Source of the DNA: Hydrangea macrophylla | Taxonomy: Eukaryota; Streptophyta; Magnoliopsida; Cornales; Hydrangeaceae | Reading direction: 5' to 3' | Assembly (NCBI GenBank): GCA_033977485.1 | Contig: CM066982.1 | Span: forward strand, 37,984,218 to 38,048,217 | DNA length: 64,000 bases | Shown: positions 12,127 to 22,746 of the stretch, piece after piece | Numbering within the stretch: the first letter of the stretch is position 1 | How the letters are laid out: every line of letters starts with the position of its first letter | Translations under genes and position numbers: made by a program | The notes under the pieces: generated by a model | What the model saw: only the letters and a program-made list of their open reading frames with translations | The model's database searches: none | What the model was told of the DNA's origin: nothing

Positions 12127-15100
12127 TGTGGATACGCGACATTACGCCTCTTTTGTTTTGAAACTTGAAATTTGATTTGGATCAAAGAAAAGAAAAAGGT
12201 CTGTTGAAAACAGATACAGAGTCGCCACTTGGTCTTTAAGGAACCAAGAAACCTAATTTTGACTCACCCAAGCGGATAAGGGCACCGGCCCTTCATAACC
12301 AAAGAACTTGATTCGGGGTTTTGGTACGAGAGAGGAAGGAGCCTTTGTCGTGACTAAAATACCCTCAACTCGCCCCGTCTTTCGACGGGCCTCAATTAGC
12401 ATCCAAATAATCATCTTATACTATGTTTGGTTCGACAAATAATACTATGATAGTGTATTACACCACATAAGAAAATTTGAAATAGAAGATCTAAAGATAA
12501 GATATCATTCATAAGATCTAAGTCAAATATCATACAATGTAAAGTGAAAGATCACACAAATAAACCTAGGAAAAATCGTCTAATCATGTGTCAAGTAATT
12601 AAGTTTCCCTAATCTAAAGGGGACATGAATGGTTCTTGAAATAAATAATCAAAGAATCAAAGTATGCTTAGCAAGCTAAAATGATGCATGTTAATTTTGA
12701 GAAAAGAAGATTTCTCAATCCCCGAGACGGATGAGAAAGGATGATTAGAGTGAGGGGAAGCATGAACGTGTGATCATGATCATTCCTTATAATCTTCTTA
12801 GATTAAGAGTTACAAAAACCCCAAATCTTGCATGAATGCAATGCATGTATCTAGAATGTGCCAAGGTTGTAGGGTGTTTTGGTGTTCATGGATTCCTAGA
12901 ATGACTTAGAAGTCTAAAAGGTGTATGAATGAATAAATTAAATCAACATGGGATATGTACAATGTAGTATGAACTACTTCCTAAGATATGAACTAATTTG
13001 GAATGCATATAAGCATCAAATCAAAGAATGAAAGTTAAAATGTGCTTGCTATGAATAGTGGACAGAACAGTAACTATATCTTTTGAAAATTAAAAAGAGG
13101 GGTTAGGAATGTTTCAATGCATGATTTTTTATGGAGATCTTCCTTATTGTGTCTAGAACACAACCCAAAAAGCCAATATTTAATACTATCACAGATTGAG
13201 AGAAATCATATAAACAATAGAGGTCACTCAGAAACAGAGTCCGTACTGTCAACTGAAATGTTGAAAAATCTTAGAAAATGAAAACAAATGATCTAGAGGC
13301 CCATTTTATACAAAACGTTTCCTAAGACATTGAAGTTTAAGGGAAAAATAAGTTAGGACTACCCCTTTTGGAAAAGGTTTCTGAAAAAGAGGTTGGAAGT
13401 GGACCTAGCTACTGTGACAGCAAAAATAGAATGTCTGGAAGGAATGTTTGGGTCCAAATGGACCCTTTCCAAGTACTTCCAAGTCAAACCAAAAATCATG
13501 GGTATTCTCTAATGAGTTAGGAAGATTTTCCAAGTGGTCTTGCATCCATACATTGAGTATTGAGTTCTAGAGAAATCTTTGAACTCAGATCACTCACTTT
13601 TTTGACTCACTGTTTTGAAAATTTTGGAAAAAACTTGAGTTTTCTTTCTTGAAATCAAAATGAGAGGGATTGAGAGGGGTTTTGAAATAGAGGTTTTGAA
13701 AGTATATTTTCAATATCAAATAGAGATTATAACCTCTTGGAATATCAACATCAAACTCATCATCAAGAACCCCCAATATTATTGGAGAGATTCATTTTTA
13801 TTTGAACATAACTTCGAGGATACCTTGGAGGTATTGAAGTCATAATCATCATCTATCAAACATGTTTTTGAGGTCAAGAGCTGCTATCCATAAGGATTCA
13901 CTCACCTCAAACTTCATGTCATCATCTAGATGATGATGAACTAGTAAGTAAATTAAGAAAATAAAAAGAAATGAGATTAAGAAGAGATGAACATAATATG
14001 AACAAGCAAGTAAATAACAATCAATAGATGATAATCAATATGATTTTGGACTTGTAGCTTGGTGTTTCACTCATAGATTTTGACATTTGGACATGGAAGT
14101 AGCTTCCTAACTCAAGAATGCTCAAGAATGGTGATTGGGGGTGTTTGGAATGTGAAGTATAAGAGAGGTAATGGAAGAACACAAGATTAAAACTCACTTT
14201 CTATAGCAAAAATAGTAGGAGGAAGCTCCTTTTCTCTCTTCTAAACCTATCTCCATCTCTCTTCTTCTCTACAACTTTTCAATCTTTTGCACTTGGCCCC
14301 CCCCCCCAAATGAAGAGCAATGGGGGGTTTAAATAGGCCAATTTGGGGTGGTTTTGGGGTTTTAGAAGTACTCCCATTGGTCCCAAACAACTGTGAACAC
14401 AAAACTATGTTGTTTTGGCTTTCAATTAATCAAATTGGACTCCCAAAAAAATTACAAAAATGGACTCTACGAGGGTTGAGTGCCGCGGCGGCACTGCTCC
14501 TCAGACGCCCAAAAAATTACGTTTAGGCCCCCAGAGGTTCCGGTATTCGCGAAAAGGCCCTATTTCGTCCAAAATTCACAGAAAATGCATACGAACTCCA
14601 AATTGAGGTTGTGATATACTGTTGGAAAGGTAATGGAGTCTACTTTACATAAAAAAATAGTTCGGGGATATGTCACTTTGGAAAGTTTTGCGGTATTTGC
14701 AATAAAAGCCAATTTGATCGCCTTTTTCGCCTTCGGAAATTCATAATAGACTTGTTTTAAATCCAAAAATTATGTGCGATATACCGTTGGAAAGATATTG
14801 ACCTCTAGTATCCATGAAAAATGTTTGAAAAATGTTACGGTGCTCCGGTTCTAAAGTCAAATTTTGGTCAAACTGGTCAAACCTGGGATTCCCGGGAAGT
14901 TCTGGATACTTCTGGGAGCTCCCAAGAGCTGACGTTTTCGCTCGATTTTCTTTTAAAACTCGTTTTAATACTTTCCACATGATCTAGAATGATTTCGGTG
15001 AATTCAGACAATTTTGGCCAAACTTGGTCAAACTTTGGTCAAACCTGGTCAAACCTTGGTCAAACCGGTCAACGGGGACTTTCCGGGAACTTCCGGGGGT

Positions 15101-15354
15101 CTCTGGGAGCTGACGATTTCATCCAATTTTACTTAAAAACTCATTTTATCATTTTTCTTATGACGTAGCATGTTTCCAGAACTTTTGGTCCAAATCTGGG
15201 AGCTTTTGGGCTTTCAGGGGCATTTTGGTCATTCTGAGCATTCTGAGAAATAGAACCAACTTCCAGGAGTCCTTTTGAGTCCTTTTTTGATCATTGTGAA
15301 CCACCAAGCTATGGGTCTCCTAAATCTGATAGCCGACAAAATGGGGTGTCTACA
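12127..15354 (-). mobile_element. 3' LTR of the gag-only element
   Basis: This is a 3228-bp LTR nearly identical by eye to 22747-26003, with TG...CA ends. It contains a C-run near 14298, a TTTAAATAG motif near 14328 and one copy of the GC-rich near-palindrome gtgccgcggcggcac (near 14480). The other LTR has that motif twice. Small ORFs inside are not conserved in frame between the LTRs and are treated as noncoding. Confidence 0.9.
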
Positions 15355-15371
15355 GTTTGCCCCTCTTTGGC
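15355..15371 (-). other. Polypurine tract of the gag-only element
   Basis: The minus strand reads GCCAAAGAGGGGCAAAC immediately before the LTR start TGTAGACACC. This is the expected place and composition for plus-strand priming. Confidence 0.7.
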
Positions 15372-16745
15372 ATGAACTTGCGAGGCAACGCATGTCGCAA
15401 GCGAGTGCCAAAGCTTCTGAAGAGACATGACTTTTTGGAGGCTATAGATTTAGGATAAAAACGTTGCAAAAGATGCAATGATGAAAAAAAGATGCTGAGG
15501 TCATTGCTGGTCGTGCTCTGCGTGAGCTGCCTACATATCCTAAGGGGAATCAGACCAGGACGTAGTTCAGGGCACAAAGGAACAAATCACACATGCACAA
15601 CAAGACATGCGGATGCTATGCTATGAGGATGATATGCAATGCATGGATGTGATTATGAATTGTGTCATGAGTCCTATCATGTCCAGTGTTATGATCCTAG
15701 TATGAGCAGGTGCTGTGGGGTGTGCCACTCCGAGTGGGCTGGTGTTGTGCTAGTGTTTGCGACTGTGATGTGGTGGATGACTCGGATAAGGACATCAAGG
15801 TTTAGAAGACTCTGGGTTTAGGGGCAAACTTCTGGAATTTGGGAAGTGTGCTTTGCAAGCGAATGTAGTCAGATGCGGGGTCCTTGAGGATGACAACTAA
15901 GGATAACCCATAGGTGAGGGAGTTCATGATAACCGACAGTTTTATAATAACCAAAGTGAGGAGGCTCATAATAAGTGGGGTAGCTCACGATAATTGACAG
16001 GTGAGATAACCGGAGTGAAGAAGCTCACGATAAGTGAGGAAACTCATAATGACTGATAGGTGAGAAAGCTCATGATAATCAGTGGACACGGATCCTTAAA
16101 TTGTGAATAGACAGTGCTTGCCCTGGGAATTGGGGGTGATTTGACTGCGGGTGATGTTTTGGCCGATCCTTATGATGACAAGTCCGGGGAATCGGTTCGG
16201 ACTTCTGTTATCTTCTGCTGGGGATGGTAGGGGACTCTCTGAGAATCTCTCTTCAATTCTTGACCTAAAACCAGGATCCATCTCTGAATCTCTCGTGGTT
16301 GGTCAGATCTCATAATGCTCAATCCAAAAGAGCCGGTTAGGGCCTTTGGGAGCTGATGGACTCTCTGAGAATCTCTCTTCAATTCTTGACCTAGAACCAG
16401 GATCCATCTCTGAAGCTCTCGTGGTTGGTCAGATCTTTCGGCTCTCAATCCAAGAGGGCCGGTCGGGGCCTCCGGGAGCTGATATCTTTTGGTTTCTGTC
16501 CTTAGTGGATGATGTAGGGTTCTCGGAGAATGTGTTTCGGCGCTCAATCCAAGAGGGTCGGTCGGGGCCTCCGGGAGCTGAAGGATAATGTACTCTGCTA
16601 GGAAGAAGGAAATACGTCCATTCTATTTGGGAGTCAAGGTATCATTCTATTTGTGATGAGGGATACGGAGATAGCCTGCGGCAGTTAAGGTTTTGATATT
16701 GAAAGAGGAGAGTGATGGACTTATGTTTCTAGGAGAAAGGAAGAT
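15372..16745. other. 3' noncoding region of gag-only element, with duplicated segment
   Basis: No gene is recognised. At 16220-16590 a segment of roughly 125 bp (a ctctctgagaatctctc core, then ggatccatctctgaa and gtggttggtcagatct) is present twice, and its tail (caatccaa through gggagctga) three times. At 15526-15573 there is a degenerate copy of the ctacg...cgtag motif found at 18395-18652. The region at 15890-16080 holds gataa/ctcac short repeats. Confidence 0.6.
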
Positions 16746-17462
16746 CATCAACAGCCACTCATGGGCTTATGTTGCCTGAAGAAAGACGAAAGATCAACAG
16801 CCACTCATGGACTTATGTTGTATGAAGAAAGATGAAAGATCAACAGCCACTCATGGACTTATGTTGCATGAAGAAAGATGAAAGATCAACAGCCACTCAT
16901 GGACTTATGTTGCTAGGAGAAAGGAAGATCATCAACAGCCATTCGTGGACTTATGTTGCATGAAGAAAGATGAAAGATCAACAGCCATTCATGGACTTAT
17001 GTTGCTAGGAGAAAGGAAGATCATCAACAGCCATTCGTGGACTCATGTTGCATAGACGAAGGAAGATCATCAACAGCCACTCATGGACTTATGTTGCAGA
17101 AGACAGTCAACAGCCACTCATGGACTTATGTTGCATGGACGAAAGAAGATCATCAACAGCCACTCATGGACTTATGTTGCATGAGCGAAGGAAGACAGTC
17201 AACAGCCACTCATGGACTTATGTTGCTAGGACGAAGGAAGATCATCAACAGCCACTTATGGACTTATGTTGCATGAGCGAAGGAAGACAGTCAACAGCCA
17301 CTCATGGACTTATGTTGCTAGGAGAAAGAAAGATCATCAACAGCCACTTATGGACTTATGTTGCATGAACGAAGATGGACAGTCAACAGCCACTCATGGA
17401 CTTATGTTGCCAGGAGAAAGGAAGATCATCAACAGCCACTCATGGACTTATGTTGCATGAAC
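16746..17462. repeat. Minisatellite, 16 copies of an about 45-bp unit
   Basis: The core caacagccactcatggactt, followed by atgttgc, recurs 16 times. Between cores are two spacer types, one like aggagaaaggaagatcat and one like atgaagaaagatgaaagat, which partly alternate. The array sits 3' of gag in the element's own orientation. Long open frames through it (for example 17037-17276 and 17045-17368) only reflect the repeat and repeat the peptide NSHSWTYVA. Confidence 0.93.
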
Positions 17463-19805
17463 GAAGATGGTTAACTTTCGACGGTTTGGAAAGGGATGAA
17501 ATTTTTCCCAAGTTTGGACGCTTCTCATGCTGACGTCTTGACTGGTGCAGTAATAGTGTTTGGTACTCCTGCTTTCATTGTCCTTGGAACACTATTAAAA
17601 AAAGTTATAACGTTATTTGGAAAATTCATTATTAGTCATTGTCAACTCACTTATTTGAGACTATGACAGACTTGACGACTATCAGACATCGACACACGAG
17701 GACGACACATTCGACACTGAAATGAAACAAGCTCGACTTGCCAAAACTTAATATGCTCTTGTCATAAATGATGTACCATTTATCTTTTGTGTTTACCTTC
17801 TCACCTTAACGTGGCATCACTTTGATGGTGAATCTTATTTTTTGAAAATTCCCCCCTACTGATCTAATCAATTTCGTTGCTTCCCCCAAGACGTGCTTTG
17901 AATTAGTGCCTTAGCTTATAGAATAAAAGATGCTCCATTTCCATCTGTTCAAGACAATGTTTGTGACTTGAAGGCTTACCATTGGTGTATAGGGATCGGG
18001 TGGCAAACTAAGTTTGCCCCTAGTTTGAAGGGCATGAAGTGGGATCGTTAGGCAAACGAGGAAAATGACCGAAGTTTACCCCTAGTTTGGAGGTTTTGGG
18101 CAAACGATGTAGGTGACCGAAGTTTGCCTCTTGTATGAAGGGTAGATTGTAAAATTTAGGCAAACGAGGCGAGTAGCCAAAGTTTGCCCCTAATGTGGAA
18201 GGTGATTTCTGGCTTGAGGCAAGGACCGTGACTTTAATCTCTCAAATGCCCATAACTTTTTCCTAGGCACTAGTGAGGTGACCTAACGAGCTCTTTTCTC
18301 TCTTTTGTTATTGCTTACTTTGGATTTAGCTCTAATTTTGCCTAGGCGTCATTTCGGATTTTTGACCTAGCGAGCTATCCTTCTTTTCTTTTTAAAAGTC
18401 TGCCTACGTACCTCGAGTGGGGATCAGGTCCAACGTAGTTCGAGCCATGGTAAAAAAGAAGCGGGTTGATTTTTAGGTAGGTGGGGTGACCGAACCGTTG
18501 TGGTTGCCTACGTATCCCCGAGCGGGAATCAGGTCAAGCGTAGTTCAAGTCAGGGCTTGAAAGAAATTGGTATGATTATGATGGTGTCGACCTAACCGAT
18601 GTGGTTGCCTACGTATCCCCGAGTGGGAATCAAGTGGAGCGTAGTTCAAGTTAAGGTCTGAAATAAGGGGTTTGAGGTATGAGGGTTTTTTAAACCAATC
18701 GTCAAAGAAGTTCAAACTTGAGCCACTTGTGGTAGCTTTGAATAAAAGAATTCAGTTTCAATCTCCCTTTCTTTTCTTTTTCTTTTTCTTTTTGTTTTGT
18801 TTTGAGGATTGATCCTTTTCACTTTCGCCTAGCCAGTCAATTTTGCTTTTTAATGTAGTCGATTCTTGTGAGATCTTTCAATCGCAATCTCAGAATTCCA
18901 GAATGTGCATGTCAGCTCTCGGAATTTATTTGTGGTCATTCCGTGCCTTTTGAAATGTGATCTTGGCACGTTTTTAAGATGTATCTTGAAGCGTATGATT
19001 CTCTCATTTGTTTCATCAAAATTTTTTCCAACATTTTGACCGGCTAGGGTCAGATTTTGGAAATCAACACCTTTTTCAGCTCTAACTTTTGCCTAGGTGC
19101 CCTTTCGGGTTTTCAACCTAGCGAGCTTTTTCTTTTCTTTTCTTTTCTTTTTCTTTCCCTTTTTTTTTTGAAAGTGGAGATGAAACTCACTGAAATGTTT
19201 GGCTACCATCAAGGGCTAAGTTTGCATTGCTTTCAATTGAATAGATTGCGTGGCTCCCAACTGGATTGGGCTTAAGGCTTCGAAACGATGGAAAAAGGGT
19301 GTTGGGCAAGCCCCAAGTCAGTTTCAAGTATGTCTTTTCAAGATTGAGGCAAAAGCATCTTTAAATTCTTAAAGTAAGACTATTCAATTCCAGCTCTTCA
19401 TCAGTGTCAGCGTGAAATCGACTTTAACCTTTCAGGATTCTTTTTTGTTTTGTCGTAGAAAAATTATTACCAGAGTAATATCCATGGTAATTTGAAAAGT
19501 GACACTTCAGTTTAGTGATTCATGCATTTATGACTAAGCACATCAGATTAGGCAAAATGAGACTTCAGTCCATCAGTAGAGAAGGATTACAGACTCATTA
19601 ACAACTCGATGACAAACAGACTCGACCACAAGAATAAACATACAACAGACTCGACCTGGTCTTAAATGGAATGTCACAGTGACTCACTTATTCTTTTTAT
19701 TTCTTTTTTTTTATTGAGCATCTTCATTTGGTTTTCTAGCAAGAGTCCCAAACACTATCACTTCACCGGCACAGGTTCAACATTCATGGTCCTCAGCGAA
19801 GGGGA
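17463..19805. other. Noncoding region between gag and minisatellite of gag-only element
   Basis: An autonomous Tat/Ogre element would have pol here. I see no catalytic motif on either strand. Two motif families occur: about four copies of a gcaaacga...gaccgaagtttgcccc unit at 17990-18200, and three copies of tgcctacgtatccccgag with a downstream cgtagttcaag at 18395-18652. The rest is T-rich low-complexity DNA with runs of ttttctttt (18770-18800, 19130-19165, 19690-19710). Confidence 0.6.
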
Positions 19806-21077
19806 TCATTTAAACGGATAGGTCAAGGGTTGGTCGAGACCGAGGTAGTGGATTGGATTGGGGTGTGGTACATCATCTAAGAGATCCTGAATTGAGTGAC
19901 GGAGCCTCTTACAGTTTTCGGTCTCATGGCCTTGGTCTTGGTGGTAATCACAATACTTGGATTCATTGTACCCGGGAGGTGGGTGATTAGGAGGCTTACT
20001 GGGCTCCAAAGGTACAAGGTGGCCCTTTTGAACAAGGTGATTGAGAGCGGAGGATAAGCTCATGTCAAGTGGTGTGAAGACTCTTTGGTTTCCTTTCTTG
20101 TGCCTCTTACTGCAGTCATTTTGGCTTGATGATGGGCTTAAGGAATTGACATCTAGGCTCTCTTGATCTTCACCAAAGGTGTGGGGTCTCTTCTCCTTTT
20201 TTAGTGACCCAACTCCATTGATCTTGCCTTCACAGATAGCATCCTCGATTCTAGTCCCAACCTCAAACAACTCTTCAAATGTTGAGATGGACTAGTAGAA
20301 TAGTTTTTCGTGGTACACTGGTTGTAGGTTCTTGACCAGCATACGTACTTGCTCTTTCTCAACAGGCCTGTGGATCATTTGGGCTACTTTATTCCTCCAT
20401 CTGCTCAAGAATGTAGCGAAGGACTCATTGAAATTCTGCCTGGTAGTTTCTAGATCTCGGATGGTGACATCAAGCTCTTGGTTGTAGGAGTAGTGATCAA
20501 TGAAAGTTCTAGAAACATCTTCCCAAACTCGGGTCTTGGAAGTTTCAAGGGTTAGGAACCAGGATAGTGCGGCTTTCTGGAGGGTTTGAGGGAACAGCAT
20601 AGCTATGTGCTCATGGGTGCAGCCCATTGACTGAAAAATGCTCATACAAAACTTCACGTGGCTCTTCGGATTTCCAGTTCCGTCAAAACGGTCGATTTCA
20701 GGTATCTTGAAGTTCTCGGGTAGCCTCACCTTGTTGGGCTCAAACAATCCTTCCAGATCTAACATGTAATCGTCGACTCCCTTACTCTTCCTTAGTATGT
20801 TCTCAAGCTTGTCAACCTTGTCCATTTTCTCTTGGAGCTTTTTCTCATATACAGGCGACGGGACCCCTTGAAACCATTCTTCTTCCCCATTGTTCTCGGG
20901 AGGCGGTCCAAATCCAGGCGGTGGTGGTGGCATGAACCCTTGTGGTGGTGGGAACCCAGGTGGGTACTGCGGCTGCTGTTGTCAGAACTCTTCCATAAAT
21001 TTCAGAACTTGAGTCAGCCGATCTGACTGTTGATTGATTAATTCAGTGACCTTGGCTTCCAAAGTTTCCTAATTCAT
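19806..21077 (-). pseudogene. Tat/Ogre-type gag, broken by three stops
   Basis: Starting at the ATG at 21077 the frame spans 424 codons. The N-terminus is Gln-rich, then Pro/Gly-rich (PPPPPGFGPPPE). Next is a capsid-type retrotransposon gag domain (about residues 120-265: YDLDG-like core IPEIDRFDGTGNPKSHV, then ALSWFLTL, TFIDHYSYN, FATFLSRWRNK and VRMLVKNLQPVY). The C-terminal knuckle-like CDYHQDQGHETENCKRLRH resembles the Tat/Ogre C-x2-H type rather than CCHC. Stops are TAG at codon 3, TGA near 20981 and TAG at 20292; otherwise the frame is continuous to 19806. It would have packaged element RNA using partner pol proteins. Confidence 0.85.
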
Positions 21078-22725
21078 GTTGAATTTTCTCGGCGGACTGA
21101 TTCTAACCAAAGGACTGTTCGAACTTCTGACCCAGGATGGGGATCTCAGTGGCTGATTTTGGGAATCTATAATGACCTATAGATTCGAGAGGAGTGTATC
21201 AGATTCTGATAGTGATGACTAGAGACAATGATAGTGATGTTAAGGAAGATGGACTGACTTATGTACAGACTGACTAAGATAGTGTGCGCAGACTGATGAG
21301 AATGGTGCATGCACATGAGACAAGCATGCGGATGCAAGCCCTAATCTATATGATGCCCCTACTTCTAACAGATAGCAGTTAAACAAACAAGGTCCTAGCT
21401 ATACAGAGTGTGCTAACCTTACTTTCCAGTATGATCACCAAGGGATAACAGCGATTTTCGGGATACTTCGGGAATTTTGGATAGAGTTTCTGGGAGAAAC
21501 ATGGATTTGGAAGATTCGGAGAAATTTCTAGAAGTCATTTGAGTTTCTAGGAGAAATAAGGATTTCTGGTTGATTCGAACTGAGCTTCTAGGAGAAACTG
21601 GTATTTTGGGTATTTCTGAGAAATATGGATAGAGTTTCTAGGAGAAACCAGTATATCTGGGCATTTCTGGGTGATTTGGGTAGAGTCTTTGGGAGAAACA
21701 AGTACTATGGGTATTTCTGGGAAATTTGGATAGAGTTTCTAGGAGAAATAAGTATATCTGGGCATTTCTAGGTGATTTGGGCAGAGATGCTGGGATTTTT
21801 GGAAAATCTGGGAGATTTGGGCAGAGCTTCTGGGAAAATAGGTACTTTGGGTATTTCTAGGAAATTTGGATAGAGTTTCTGGGAGAAACTAGTATATCTG
21901 GGAAGATAGGACAGAGTTTCTGGGAGAAACTGGTATATCTGGGAAATTTGGGAGGTTTAGACAGAGTTTCTGGGAAAAATTGGTTAATATGGTTATATCT
22001 GGGATATCTGGACAGAGATTCTGGGAGAAATTGGTTAATATGGTTGTATCTGGGATATCTGGACAGAGTTTCTGGGAGAAACTGGTTAATATGGTTATAT
22101 CTGGGATATCTGGACAGAGTTTCTGGGAGAAACTGGTTAATATGGTTATAGTGATCATACTCCTATGTCTTAGGATCAACAAACAAGGTTTGCGGTGTAT
22201 ATCCTTGTGAGCATGGAGCAGACATCCTTGTCATGGTGCCTAGGCAGGTCAACTCAATGTGATCACATGTGAGTCATTACCTTGGGGATCATAAGAAAGA
22301 GGTTCTACCTTATGTCACATAAGCATCTACACCGCGAAGGTAATCCCGTTAGGGGCATACATCAGTTATATCACATTGTCCTATCTGAAAAGATAAATGA
22401 ACAGTCCTATGAAAGGTTCTACAGGAATCTATATGCAAAGGCTGGGTTTAGTCAAAGAGGGGTCCGTTGACGAGAGTTCCAATATACCGTCGGGGAGACA
22501 GTACAGAGGTTTTTACTCTTTTTGATATACCTTGGAAGGTACAGTATCAACGGTGACTTGTGCCCTGGCACAGCAAGACCTGAACAATGTCAGCGCCGCG
22601 TTTCAGACACAGTCGGAGGGGAAATGCAGAAGTGCAATGCGGTAAGCCAAACATAGTAAAAAGCTGATTTTAAGGATGCTTCATATGAGTCAAACCTCTG
22701 TATTATTTTGTTTTAAAATAAAATA
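21078..22725 (-). other. Leader of gag-only element with hairpin-forming tandem array
   Basis: This is the long untranslated leader between primer site and gag. At 21480-22150 about 13 copies of an about 50-bp unit contain gtttctgggagaaac, a perfect 6-bp stem with a 3-nt loop in the best copies. The last four copies (21960-22150) are the most alike. No gene is recognised; open frames through the array repeat the LTNFSQKLCPDIPDI pattern. Confidence 0.75.
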
Positions 22726-22743
22726 TCCCCAGCAGAGTCGCCA
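22726..22743 (-). other. Primer binding site, Ogre/Tat type
   Basis: The minus strand reads TGGCGACTCTGCTGGGGA three bases after the LTR end. Ogre-like elements carry a near-identical site, usually assigned to tRNA-Arg; that tRNA assignment is from family knowledge and was not checked here. Confidence 0.75.
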
Positions 22744-22746
22744 GAT

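Noticed and set aside
15355..15380. Primer binding site search after the left LTR of the gag-only element, assuming plus-strand orientation
   Set aside because: No tRNA-like match follows 15354. A clear Ogre-type site lies on the other side at 22726-22743 on the minus strand, and gag is also minus, so 15355 is the PPT side.
17037..17460. Overlapping long open frames on the plus strand encoding repeats of NSHSWTYVA
   Set aside because: They are produced by the minisatellite unit lacking stops in several frames and run antisense to the gag-only element; no start context or homology supports a protein.
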